From Janthinobacterium sp. FW305-129 (GTDB taxonomy: Bacteria > Pseudomonadota > Gammaproteobacteria > Burkholderiales > Burkholderiaceae_D), in assembly GCF_020858115.1 (NCBI RefSeq), contig NZ_JACYMM010000007.1:248901-312900 (forward strand): 64,000 nucleotides of DNA. The letters are read 5' to 3'. This document shows, one piece after another, positions 54,334 to 62,814 of the stretch. Below the pieces are notes generated by a model that was given only the letters and a program-made list of their open reading frames with translations, ran no database searches and had not been told where the DNA came from. The translations under genes and the position numbers were made by a program. Position 1 is the first letter of the stretch. Each line of letters begins with the position of its first letter.

Positions 54334-55032
54334 ATGCTGGAAGTGCAAGAATTGAATCAATACTATGGCTCCTCGCACACCTTGCGCGGCATCAACTTGT
54401 CGGCGCGCAAGGGCGAATGCCTGGCCTTGCTGGGGCGTAATGGCGTGGGCAAGACGACCTTGCTGAAATGCCTGATGGGCGTGCTGCCCGTGGCGCAGGG
54501 CAAGGTGCTGTTCCAGGGGCGCGACATCACGAAGCTGGCGCCGCATGCGCGGGCCAAGCTGGGCATCGCCTACGTGCCGCAGGGACGCGACATCTTTGCG
54601 CGCCTGACGGTCGAGGAAAACTTGCTGATGGGCATGGCGGTGAAACGGGGCAGGCAGGCGGCGCGCATCGATCCCCACGTGTACGAGCTGTTTCCAGTGC
54701 TCAAGGAGATGCTGCAGCGGCGCGGCGGAGATTTGTCTGGCGGGCAACAGCAGCAACTGGCTATCGCCCGCGCCCTGCTGGCCGAGCCGCAGCTGATCAT
54801 CTTCGACGAGCCGACGGAGGGCATCCAGCCCTCCGTCATCAAGGATATCGGCCGTGTTATTGCGCTATTGAAACAGCGGGGCGACATGGCCATCGTGCTG
54901 TGCGAGCAATATTTCGATTTCGCCCGCGAGCTGGCCGACGACTTCATTGTGCTGTCGCGGGGGCAGGTGGTGGCCAGTGGCAAGGCGGCGCAGATGGATG
55001 GCGAGGACGTGAAGCGCCACCTGGCCGTGTAA
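54334..55032 (+). CDS. urtE: Urea ABC transporter ATP-binding protein UrtE
   Basis: A 232-residue ATPase of the LivF branch. Walker A LGRNGVGKTTLLK, signature LSGGQQQQLAIARAL and Walker B IIFDEPTEGIQPS are present. Two bases separate it from urtD. No urease genes follow in this window, although urt and ure are often neighbours. The operon ends tail to tail with the chromate transporter genes, two bases between stops. Confidence 0.95.
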   Translation: MLEVQELNQYYGSSHTLRGINLSARKGECLALLGRNGVGKTTLLKCLMGVLPVAQGKVLFQGRDITKLAPHARAKLGIAYVPQGRDIFARLTVEENLLMGMAVKRGRQAARIDPHVYELFPVLKEMLQRRGGDLSGGQQQQLAIARALLAEPQLIIFDEPTEGIQPSVIKDIGRVIALLKQRGDMAIVLCEQYFDFARELADDFIVLSRGQVVASGKAAQMDGEDVKRHLAV

Positions 55033-55034
55033 GG

Positions 55035-55619
55035 TCAGACGAGCTGCAGCCAGCCCAGGATCGCACCGCCCGCCAGCAGCCACAATAAATGGATCTTCGT
55101 GCGCCAGATGATCAGGCCGGCCACGATGGACAGGCTCCACAGGGGCCAGTCCGTGCGGATGTCGTGGTTGGCGCCGCCCAGGATCATGCCCGTGGAAATC
55201 AGGAGGGCGACGACGATGGGCGCCATGCCTTGCTTGAAGGCGCGCACGGGGCGCAGGTCGCGGTTGCGGTAGCCCCACTGGGCCGCCACGTAGGTGAGGG
55301 TGGTGCTGGGCAGCATGATGCCCACCATCGTGATGAACACGCCAAGCCAGGCGGCCGTGTAGCTGCCCGCGTTCATGCCCACGTTCCAGCCCATCAGGGC
55401 GACGAACAGCACGTTCGGGCCGGGTGCGGCCTGGGCGATGGCGATCGATTCATTGAATTGCGCCTGGGTCAGCCAGCCGTGCTGCTCGACGAGGAAACGG
55501 TGCATTTCGGACGTGGTGGAAATGGCGCCGCCGATCGACATCAGCGACAGCATCAGGTAATGGCCGAACAGGTTCAGCCAGTCGCCCGCGCTCAACACCA
55601 GTTGCAAGGGCGGATTCAT
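55035..55619 (-). CDS. Chromate transporter, short-chain CHR protein (second half)
   Basis: A 194-residue membrane protein of the CHR family with about six helices. The signature is IAIAQAAPGPNVLFVALMGWNVG followed by WLGVFITMVGIMLPST. Together with the upstream 195-residue partner it corresponds to the two halves of long ChrA proteins. It starts at the ATG at 55619, overlapping the partner stop by four bases (ATGA). It could export chromate using a proton gradient, but many CHR pairs have no proven substrate. Confidence 0.9.
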   Translation of the reverse strand: MNPPLQLVLSAGDWLNLFGHYLMLSLMSIGGAISTTSEMHRFLVEQHGWLTQAQFNESIAIAQAAPGPNVLFVALMGWNVGMNAGSYTAAWLGVFITMVGIMLPSTTLTYVAAQWGYRNRDLRPVRAFKQGMAPIVVALLISTGMILGGANHDIRTDWPLWSLSIVAGLIIWRTKIHLLWLLAGGAILGWLQLV

Positions 55620-56203
55620 GCGGACAGCTTTCGATACGTGAGCAGGCAGCCGATGCCGCCCAGGCCCAGCAGGATGTACAGCAGGGGCCAGCGGAAGATC
55701 GCCACCATCAGCACGCCCAGCACGGCGATGGGCAAGGTCAGCCACAGGGGCAGCGGATGCCTGGCCAGCGCGGTCGCCAGTTTCACGCCCGTGGCGGCGA
55801 TCATGCCGGCCGACACGGCCGCCATGCCGCGCAGGGCGCCCGCCATCTGCGGGTTGTCGCCAAAGCGCGTGTACAGCACGCCCAGCAGCAAGACGATGAC
55901 GAGGGGCACGGCCAGCATGCCGGCCAGCGCCGTCAGCGCGCCTTTCAAACCGAAATAGCGTCCGCCCACCATCAGCGACAGGTTGACGACATTCGGCCCC
56001 GGCATGATTTGCGCCACGGCCCAGTCTTCCAGGAATTCCTCTTGCGTCAGCCAGCGTTTGCGCTCGACCATTTCGCGCTGGATCACGGCCAGCACGCCGC
56101 CGAACCCCTGCAGGGCCAGCCAGGTGAACGAGAAGAACAGGTCGGCAAGCGAGGCGGGCTGCGGGCGGGACGGGTCGGGCGGAAGGGGCGAAGGCGAGGG
56201 CAT
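55616..56203 (-). CDS. Chromate transporter, short-chain CHR protein (first half)
   Basis: A 195-residue membrane protein of the CHR family. It has FTWLALQGFGGVLAVIQREMV, then WLTQEEFLEDWAVAQIMPGPNVVNLSLMVGGRYFG, the first-half signature, and about six helices. It is translated ahead of and coupled to the second-half gene. Two short homologues of opposite membrane orientation are expected to form the transporter. No chrB-type regulator is nearby. Confidence 0.9.
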   Translation of the reverse strand: MPSPSPLPPDPSRPQPASLADLFFSFTWLALQGFGGVLAVIQREMVERKRWLTQEEFLEDWAVAQIMPGPNVVNLSLMVGGRYFGLKGALTALAGMLAVPLVIVLLLGVLYTRFGDNPQMAGALRGMAAVSAGMIAATGVKLATALARHPLPLWLTLPIAVLGVLMVAIFRWPLLYILLGLGGIGCLLTYRKLSA

Positions 56204-56420
56204 GGCTGATTATCGCCGTGGCCGAGCGCGCTTGTCCACCGCTTTCGGCTTTGCTTGTGCCTGCAAGAAAAAAACCGTGGCTCATGTTTCCCTGCCATTG
56301 ACATCGTGAGTTTATCGGCAATACTTTGAGCGGCAACATGACCGCTGTCCCTGTCCGCTGGCGCGGTTCGCACCGCTACGCCATTTCATCCCTCCGTCCC
56401 CTACGCAGGAGTTGCTTATC

Positions 56421-56642
56421 ATGCCTCATTCCACAGAAACGCTGCATATGCCCGTCAACCCCGCGGTGCTGCACGCCCGCGTCGACCAGAAGATGTCCGA
56501 CATCGTCGATCTGGGCATTGCCGTGCAGGCGGCCTTCAGTACCTTGTGCGCGCTGGAATACCTGAAGTCATACAATATCGCCCCCGAACTGATCGAGCGC
56601 GTACTGCTGCACCCGGAGCAGCGCCGCCAGACCGTGCATTGA
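56421..56642 (+). CDS. Small hypothetical protein, 73 aa
   Basis: I do not recognise a family. The product is soluble with no signal or membrane segment: a flexible start, then a helical core (VDQKMSDIVDLGIAVQAAFSTLCALEYL). It is supported by a GCAGGAG ribosome site nine bases before the ATG at 56421 and by codon use similar to neighbours. Downstream is a 416-base AT-rich gap with the first DnaA-box repeat. Confidence 0.6.
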   Translation: MPHSTETLHMPVNPAVLHARVDQKMSDIVDLGIAVQAAFSTLCALEYLKSYNIAPELIERVLLHPEQRRQTVH

Positions 56643-56820
56643 GTATCCGCACGGCAACTGTGTTGCCGGTGGCCGCAGTCCGATATTGTCGAATTGATCA
56701 CTATGGCTCAGTTATGCACAAATGATGAGTTAGCGAAATTGGCGAAATAATTTTCTTGTGATTATGTGTGAGTTTCTAAGTGTTTGATTTTAATGGATTT
56801 TATTTTTGCTGTTTGATTGA
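56643..56820. other. AT-rich intergenic region
   Basis: No supported gene. The sequence is notably AT-rich from 56695 to 56830 compared with the surroundings and leads into the repeat at 56821. It may hold promoters, but I see no decisive motif. Confidence 0.5.
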
Positions 56821-56920
56821 GCAGTTTATTGAAAGCCGCACGGGCTGTGGCTTTGAAGGCTGTCAATAGGCGCTTATCCACAAAGATATCCACAGTCCGT
56901 GTGGATATCTGAAAAAGCGC
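56821..56920 (+). repeat. 100-bp repeat with DnaA-box-like sites, copy A
   Basis: Aligns without gaps to 57872-57971, about 73% identical by eye. It contains TTATCCACA (56874-56882, perfect DnaA box) and ATATCCACA (56886-56894). TGTGGATAT (56900-56908) follows in inverse orientation. The last two form an 11-bp perfect inverted repeat AGATATCCACA/TGTGGATATCT with a five-base loop. It is followed by AAAAAGC. Confidence 0.75.
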
Positions 56921-57058
56921 TTAACAATCCGCCACTTAGGAAATTGGGGCCGTTCAGTCCATGCAAAGGGTTGGCAAGATGGGCCAAAATGGGGCAGGGT
57001 ACAAGCCTGTATGCCCATCCAGTACTCTTGATTTATGACTGAAAGTAGCTGCGCCCGA

Positions 57059-57658
57059 TCAGGGCGTGCCGCCGGCTGGCGCCGGTGGCGCATCGCCGCA
57101 CTGGGCCAGGGCGGCGGCCAGTTCGGCAAGCTGTTGCTGCGCTTCGCGCAAGGTGGCGTAGGTGCGCAGCGAGGCGATCACGGTAGTAAACAACTTGCGC
57201 GTGGTGAGGTCGGTCTTGCACCAGAAATCGTTGATGTCGTAGTCGATGATGATGCGGTGTTCCAGCGCCTGGCCAGGCTGGCCCGTGCGCAGGATGATGC
57301 GCACGGCACTGTTGTGCAAGTCTGCGCGCACCTGGCGCGCCACTTGCAGGCCGGCATCCTGGGTTTCCATGATGACATCGAGCAGCACCACGGCAATATC
57401 GGATGTGCTGCGCAGCAAGGCCAGCGCCTCGGCGCCCGAGTAGGCGTGCAGAAAGCTCAGCCTGCGGCCCTGGAAGCTGGCCTGGCTGAGGGCGAACTTG
57501 GTCACCACGTGCACGTCGACATCGTCATCGACGATCAGCACGCGCCATGGTGTTGCGTTGGCAGTCTCTGCCGCCGCATTTGCCCGTTCCAGCGGCTCAT
57601 CGACCAGCCAGTCCGGTTCGTCCGCCCCCTTGGCGGAACTGTCGCTATCCATATTCAT
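57059..57658 (-). CDS. Stand-alone response regulator receiver protein
   Basis: A 199-residue protein. After a hydrophilic start (about 1-36), a receiver domain spans about 38-165 with acidic pocket VLIVDDDVDVH and phospho-acceptor D94 in VVLLDVIMET. The segment RIILRTGQPGQALEHRIIIDYDINDFWCKTDLTTRKLF is the pattern seen in receivers joined to DUF3369 and HD or EAL outputs. Here the chain stops soon after, with a short helical tail and no output domain. No kinase gene is adjacent. The ATG at 57658 is preceded by a TTATCCACC element. Confidence 0.82.
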   Translation of the reverse strand: MNMDSDSSAKGADEPDWLVDEPLERANAAAETANATPWRVLIVDDDVDVHVVTKFALSQASFQGRRLSFLHAYSGAEALALLRSTSDIAVVLLDVIMETQDAGLQVARQVRADLHNSAVRIILRTGQPGQALEHRIIIDYDINDFWCKTDLTTRKLFTTVIASLRTYATLREAQQQLAELAAALAQCGDAPPAPAGGTP

Positions 57659-57871
57659 GCGTTTATCCACCGTTGATCGTGCTCGCTCACTCCACACTAT
57701 GCCAGTCTGCGGGGTTTGTCAAAATAATGCTGTTCAGGCAAGACGGCCCGGGCAGGATTGCTTGTGCACAGCAAAATATATTTTCATGGCTGTCGAATAA
57801 CTTTGCGTTGGCGCAAACCCATGATCCTAAGTCATTGATTTCATTGGGGTAAAAAATTGCCTGTGAAATCA

Positions 57872-57971
57872 GCAAATTATTGAAACCCGCATCAATACTG
57901 GCGTTGCGGCTTGTCAAGAGGGGCTTATCAACAACTTTATCCACAGTTGCTGTGGATATCTAAAAAAGCCG
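57872..57971 (+). repeat. 100-bp repeat with DnaA-box-like sites, copy B
   Basis: Counterpart of copy A in the same orientation, 1051 bases downstream. It contains TTATCAACA (57925-57933), TTATCCACA (57937-57945, perfect DnaA box) and TGTGGATAT (57951-57959), at the same three offsets as in copy A. A 9-bp inverted repeat TATCCACAG/CTGTGGATA with loop TTG is present. The 213 bases before it (57659-57871) hold no supported gene. Confidence 0.75.
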
Positions 57972-58019
57972 TGCAAAAACCGGGGCTTAGCGCCCGTTCG
58001 CGAGGCTGGGCAAACGCCG

Positions 58020-58562
58020 TCATGCCGCAAGCCCAAGCCCGCTCAGCCGGGCAAACGCATGCAGGAAGCGCTGCTTGGCTTCGGCCGGGCCCATGGCCTC
58101 GATTATACCGGGCAAGGGGGCGATGCCGTCAAGGTAAGCCCAGCGCTCGGCCGAGTGCGGCATCAGGTCGCGCTTTTCCGTGGCCAGCGCGATCAGGTCG
58201 GCCCGCTTGATGGGGGCGTAGTCGGAAAAATCCAGGCCATACGTGGCGGCGATGATGGCGCTGACCTTGTCTTCCAGCACGGCAAATTCCGGCAGCAGCA
58301 CTTTCAAGGGCTTCACCATGTCGCCCAGGTAGGCTTCGGCCGCGTCGTGCAGCAGGGCGGCCAGGCGCAAAGGGGGCGGCACCAGCTCGGCGACGATCAG
58401 GCTGTGCTGGGCGACCGAATAAAACACTTGCGTCTGTCCATTGAAGCGGCACTGGTACGCGAGGCCGTGGGCGATGTCTTCGATGGCGACCTTGTCGATA
58501 TGCGGGCGCAAGGGATAAAAGCGGTTGCCGGAATAGGTGGATACGTAGTCGGTAGTAATCAT
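58020..58562 (-). CDS. HD-domain phosphohydrolase (YfbR-like)
   Basis: A 180-residue metal-dependent phosphohydrolase. The HD fold shows QHSLIVAEL (first metal His), LLHDAAEAYLGDMVKPLK (HD pair) and the later Asp in KRADLIALATEKRDLM. This matches the family of 5'-deoxynucleotidase-like and predicted hydrolases of HD superfamily type. I take the ATG at 58562; an in-frame GTG at 58589 would add nine residues. Substrate not provable from sequence. Confidence 0.88.
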   Translation of the reverse strand: MITTDYVSTYSGNRFYPLRPHIDKVAIEDIAHGLAYQCRFNGQTQVFYSVAQHSLIVAELVPPPLRLAALLHDAAEAYLGDMVKPLKVLLPEFAVLEDKVSAIIAATYGLDFSDYAPIKRADLIALATEKRDLMPHSAERWAYLDGIAPLPGIIEAMGPAEAKQRFLHAFARLSGLGLAA

Positions 58563-58700
58563 TTCAGGGTCAGTTCGCCTGCTTTGCACGGATGATCCAT
58601 CCTACACCGGATGGCTGCCGCTTGCCTCACGCTTGTCCCTGCCCCTTCCGGCTGAGCCTATGCATCTTGGCAAATCCTTTAATTTATTTCATATCATTCA

Positions 58701-58714
58701 TTGATCTTTCTCAA
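58701..58714 (+). promoter_or_regulatory. FNR/ANR-like site upstream of the decarboxylase-oxidoreductase fusion
   Basis: TTGATCTTTCTCAA differs from TTGAT-N4-ATCAA at a single base (C for A). It lies 49-62 bases before the ATG at 58763, a reasonable activator distance. It could equally be part of a -35 box. Confidence 0.45.
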
Positions 58715-58762
58715 ATACACTGTAGAAATCTTGTTTGAATGAAACTTAAAGGGGACAGGGCA

Positions 58763-61700
58763 ATGACGGCGACACCTTCTGCAAGACCTTCGTATATCTA
58801 TCAGGGCGGTTCGGTGATGATGCATGCGCCGCTGCAATTGAAACAGTCGGAAATGTACGGCTATTTCGTCCGCGGCGATCTGGCGAAATTGCAAGCGACC
58901 GTGAATACCACCCTGAACCAGGTGGCGGGCAGCAAGATGACCCTGAAAGCCCTGTCGCCGTACGTGATGCTGACGTTTACACGTGTCAACCATGCGGATT
59001 CAAGCAACCCCGTGGACCAGGCCAAGGGCTGGATCACGGAAGTCGACATCGTCACCTGGATCATGGTCGGTCAGATGGATGAACACGGCAAGCTCGCGCA
59101 TATCTATTGGTATCCATGCCATATTTTTGTCGATGACGCGATGGCCCTGATCAACGGGCGCGAACTGTTCGGCTATCCGAAATACCTGTGCGACTACGAG
59201 ATTCCCGCCGCCGGCAGCGAGCCGCTGCGCTGTTCCGTCGCCGCCAAGGGTTTCCAGCATTTCTCGCCGGAAACGAAACTGGCCCTGCACCCGCTGCTCG
59301 AAGTCAATGCCACCGTGCAGACGGGGCCGCACAAACCCGTCAACAGCTTTTTGGAACTCATCGAGCAGGCATTCCAGATTTTCCTCTCCATCCCCGATTT
59401 CTTCGACATGGACCAGGCCGGCTGGGCCGATATCCTGTCGCTGCTGCGCAATCCGCGCATCGACCAGATCTTCCTCAAGCAATTCCCCGACAGCGCGGGC
59501 GTGAAAGCCGTGTACCAGGCCCTGGTGGCCGCGCCGGCCGAGATCAACCGCCTGCACAGCGCGCGCCTGCTCGGCTATGAATACGAATGCACCTTGCACG
59601 CCTTCGACAGCTTCCCGCTGGACCAGACCCTGGGTTTGCAGCTGGGGCCGCAGGCGGCGATCTTGCCGTTCAACGTCAATTTCGACTTCACGGCCATGCC
59701 GGGCGAGGAACTGGTCGACAATTCGCGCATCGCGCCGGAAAAGATCGCCATCCTCGGCGGCGGCGTGGCCGCCATGACGGCGGCGTATTATCTGACGAAC
59801 CAGCCGGGCTGGCAAAACCGGCACGCCATCACCGTCTACCAGCTGGGCTGGCGCCTGGGCGGCAAGGGCGCCAGCGGGCGCAATGCGCAGGCGGGCCAGC
59901 GCATCGAGGAACACGGCTTGCACATCTGGTTCGGCTTCTACGCGAACGCCTTCAGGATGATCAAGGAAGCGTATGCCAGCCTGGAGCGCCCGCCCGGATC
60001 GCCGCTGGCCACCTGGCGCGACGCTTTCAAGCAGCACGATTACGTGGCCCTGTCGGAAGACGTCAAGGGCAAGTGGCGCAACTGGTCGATCGTCTTTCCC
60101 ACCTTGCCGGGCGAGCCGGGCGAGGGCGGCGAAGACATCACCCTGTGGCAGATGGCCATCGCCATGGTGGGCTGGATCGAGCAGTGGCTGCGCCAGATCC
60201 GGCAGGTGGCCGATGCCGATGCGCGCATCGTGCGTGCCAGTGCCTCGCAAGGCGAAGGCGTGTGGCCGGGCTGGCTGCGCCGCCTGGCCGATGAAGTGGT
60301 GGGGCAGGCCGATGAACTGGGGCTGGACGTGGGCCTGTCCGTGGGCGCGCTGGCGGCCCTGGTGGCCGACCTGGCGCCCGATTCCACGCGCCACGACCAG
60401 GCCCGCCACCAGCTGCTGGCCAGCACCCTGAACGGCATCCGCGCCTGGCTGCGCCTGCGCTACCGCGCCCTGATCGATGGCGACGATGAATTGCGCCGCC
60501 TGTTCACCTGCCTGGACCTGGGCATCACGGTCATGAAAGGCATGTTCGAGGATGGCGTGTTCAAGCACGGCTTCGACGTCATCAACGACATCGATTTCCG
60601 TGCCTGGCTCAAAAAACATGGCGGCGACGAGCAGTTCAGCGTCAATTCGGCGCCCGTGCGCGGCTTTTACGACCTGGTGTTCGCCTACGAGGGCGGCGAT
60701 TTCGCCAAGCCGAACATCGAGGCGGGCACCTTGCTGCGGGCGATGGCGCGCATCGGCCTGGCCTACAAGGGCGGCATCATGTTCAAGATGCAGGCCGGCA
60801 TGGGCGACACGATTTTTACGCCGCTGTACGAGGTGCTGAAAAAACGGGGCGTGGAATTCAGGTTCTTCCAGCGCGTGGAAGAACTGGTGCCGGGCGCGGG
60901 CGACATCGACAGCATCCGCATCACGCAGCAGGTGCAATTGAAGGACCCGGCTGCCGGCTATGCGCCGCTGGTCGACGTCAAGGGCCTGGCTTGCTGGCCC
61001 AGCGCGCCCGATTATGCGCAGCTTGATCCGGCGCAAGCGGCGCTGCTGCAAGGGCAGGAAGTCAACCTGGAATCGTACTGGAGCGACTGGCCGCAGCAGT
61101 ACCAGCAGGCGTTCGGCCGGCAGCTGCCCGCCACGATCCTGAAGAAGGGCGTCGATTTTGACAAGGTGGTGTTCGGCATTTCCATCGGCTCGCTGCCGGC
61201 TTTGTGCCCGCAGCTGCTGGCGCAAAGCCCGGCCCTGCAACTGGCATCGGACAAGGTGAAAACGGTGGCCACGCAGGCCTATCAGGTATGGCTGAACAAA
61301 AACCTGGCGCAGATGGGCTGGACCACGCAGCCGAAGGGCCAGCAGCCCGTGCTGTCGGCCTTCACGGAGCCGTACGATACGTGGGCGCCGATGGATCAAC
61401 TATTGGCGCACGAGGACTGGCCGGCGGGGCTGGAACCGAAAAACGTCTCGTATTTTTGCAGCGCCTTCCCCGTCGACAGCTACCCGCCCGTCACCGACAC
61501 GGATTTCCCCGCCCGCTGCGCGGCCAGGGCGAAGCAGGGTGCGCTGCACCAGCTGGAACGCGAGATCGGCGCGCTGTGGCCCGAGGCGGGCGCGCCGGGC
61601 GCGTTCCCGTGGCAATGGCTGGTCGACGCGAAGCAGGGCACGGGGCCGGCGCGCTTCGACAGCCAGTACTGGCGCGCCAACGTCGACCCGTCCGAGCGCT

Positions 61701-61900
61701 ACGTGATGTCGGTGGTGAACAGCACGCAGTACCGGCTGGCCACCGACCAGTCGGGCTTCAGTAACCTGTTCCTGACGGGCGACTGGATCAGGACGGGCAT
61801 CAATGCGGGCTGCGTGGAGGCGGCCGTGATGGCCGGCATGCAGACCTCGCGCGCCATGACGGGCTATCCGGCCGTGATCCAGGGCGAGACGGATTTCTAG
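58763..61900 (+). CDS. Fusion protein: acetoacetate-decarboxylase-like domain plus FAD-dependent oxidoreductase
   Basis: A 1045-residue soluble protein. Residues about 15-310 resemble the acetoacetate decarboxylase (ADC) fold: HIFVDDAMALINGRELFGYPK ends at K140, in place of the Schiff-base lysine K115 of Clostridium ADC, with Tyr replacing the neighbouring K116. From about 325 an FAD-binding oxidoreductase of the phytoene-desaturase/amine-oxidase type begins (KIAILGGGVAAMTAAYYL, then GWRLGGKGASGRN and EEHGLHIWFGFYANAF). It closes with NLFLTGDWIRTGINAGCVEAAVMAG, the C-terminal FAD contact. The ATG at 58763 follows AAAGGGG. A hydrolase gene starts two bases after its stop. Reaction unknown: possibly decarboxylation or aldol chemistry coupled to oxidation of a hydrophobic substrate. 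Confidence 0.85.
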   Translation: MTATPSARPSYIYQGGSVMMHAPLQLKQSEMYGYFVRGDLAKLQATVNTTLNQVAGSKMTLKALSPYVMLTFTRVNHADSSNPVDQAKGWITEVDIVTWIMVGQMDEHGKLAHIYWYPCHIFVDDAMALINGRELFGYPKYLCDYEIPAAGSEPLRCSVAAKGFQHFSPETKLALHPLLEVNATVQTGPHKPVNSFLELIEQAFQIFLSIPDFFDMDQAGWADILSLLRNPRIDQIFLKQFPDSAGVKAVYQALVAAPAEINRLHSARLLGYEYECTLHAFDSFPLDQTLGLQLGPQAAILPFNVNFDFTAMPGEELVDNSRIAPEKIAILGGGVAAMTAAYYLTNQPGWQNRHAITVYQLGWRLGGKGASGRNAQAGQRIEEHGLHIWFGFYANAFRMIKEAYASLERPPGSPLATWRDAFKQHDYVALSEDVKGKWRNWSIVFPTLPGEPGEGGEDITLWQMAIAMVGWIEQWLRQIRQVADADARIVRASASQGEGVWPGWLRRLADEVVGQADELGLDVGLSVGALAALVADLAPDSTRHDQARHQLLASTLNGIRAWLRLRYRALIDGDDELRRLFTCLDLGITVMKGMFEDGVFKHGFDVINDIDFRAWLKKHGGDEQFSVNSAPVRGFYDLVFAYEGGDFAKPNIEAGTLLRAMARIGLAYKGGIMFKMQAGMGDTIFTPLYEVLKKRGVEFRFFQRVEELVPGAGDIDSIRITQQVQLKDPAAGYAPLVDVKGLACWPSAPDYAQLDPAQAALLQGQEVNLESYWSDWPQQYQQAFGRQLPATILKKGVDFDKVVFGISIGSLPALCPQLLAQSPALQLASDKVKTVATQAYQVWLNKNLAQMGWTTQPKGQQPVLSAFTEPYDTWAPMDQLLAHEDWPAGLEPKNVSYFCSAFPVDSYPPVTDTDFPARCAARAKQGALHQLEREIGALWPEAGAPGAFPWQWLVDAKQGTGPARFDSQYWRANVDPSERYVMSVVNSTQYRLATDQSGFSNLFLTGDWIRTGINAGCVEAAVMAGMQTSRAMTGYPAVIQGETDF

Positions 61901-61902
61901 TG

Positions 61903-62814
61903 ATGCAAGGCCTGCTGTTACTGTGTTTGATCTGTATCAATCTGCACGCCAGCGCCGCGCCGCCCGGCGCGATTTTCCTGTGGCCCGGCGCGCCGCCCGG
62001 TGGCGCGGCGCCGGGGCCGCAGCGCGCCAGCGCCAGGGGTTCCATCACGCAGGTGGAGCAGCCTTACCTGCTCGTGCACCGCCCGGCGCAGCCGAACGGC
62101 ACGGCCATCCTGCTGGTCAGCGGCGGCGGTTATGCGCATATCGAGGCGGGCAAGGAAAGCGGCCCGGTCGCCGCCTGGCTGCAGGCGCAGGGCATCACGG
62201 CGTTTGAACTCGTGTACCGCCTGCCACGGGAGGGCGGCGGCGTCGGCGCGCCGTTCCAGGATGGCCAGCGGGCCATGCGCGTGATCCGCGCGCGCGCCGC
62301 CGAGTGGCGCATCGACCCGGCGCGCATCGGCATGCTGGGTTTTTCCGCCGGCGCGCACCTGGCCGGCATGACGGCCGTCCAGCCGGCCGCCGCCCTGTAT
62401 GCGCCCGCCGATGCGATCGATGCCGTATCGGCGCGGCCCGATTTCGTCGTGCTGCTGTACCCCGTGCTGACCATGCAGCCGCCGTTCGACACGACGCATG
62501 CGAAGAAAGAGCTGCTGGGCGCTCGCCCCACGCAGGCGGCGCGCGATGCGCTGTCGGTGGAATGGCACGTCGATGCGCACACGCCGCCCGCCTTCATCGC
62601 GCAGGCGCTCGATGACCGCGTGTCGCCGCCCGAAAACAGTACATTGATGGCCGCCGCGCTGGGCCGCGCGGGCGTGCCGTTTGAGCTGCATCAGTTCCGG
62701 CACGGCGGCCATGGCTGGGGCCTGGGCAAGCCGGGCAGCGAGCCGGCCGCCTGGCCGCGGCTGTTGCTGGCGTGGCTGCAATCGCGTGGCTGGCTGCCTC
62801 AGGCTCCAGGCTGA
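61903..62814 (+). CDS. Alpha/beta hydrolase (esterase-like), exported
   Basis: A 303-residue hydrolase. A hydrophobic N-terminus (LLLLCLICINLHASAA, about 3-20) acts as signal peptide. The oxyanion motif is VSGGGYAHIEAG, the nucleophile is in GFSAGAHLAG, the acid is in ALDDRVSPPEN and the histidine in HGGHGWGLG. This is the BD-FAE/acetyl-xylan-esterase-like branch. It starts two bases after the fusion gene (ATG at 61903; a GTG at 61900 is also in frame), so the two are co-transcribed. It converges on and overlaps the kinase gene by 16 bases. Confidence 0.9.
   Translation: MQGLLLLCLICINLHASAAPPGAIFLWPGAPPGGAAPGPQRASARGSITQVEQPYLLVHRPAQPNGTAILLVSGGGYAHIEAGKESGPVAAWLQAQGITAFELVYRLPREGGGVGAPFQDGQRAMRVIRARAAEWRIDPARIGMLGFSAGAHLAGMTAVQPAAALYAPADAIDAVSARPDFVVLLYPVLTMQPPFDTTHAKKELLGARPTQAARDALSVEWHVDAHTPPAFIAQALDDRVSPPENSTLMAAALGRAGVPFELHQFRHGGHGWGLGKPGSEPAAWPRLLLAWLQSRGWLPQAPG

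Noticed and set aside
57687..57944. An 85-codon minus-strand open frame covering the repeat copy B
   Set aside because: Copy A does not keep the same open frame, whereas the DnaA-box-like sites and hairpin are conserved, so selection looks DNA-level rather than protein-level.
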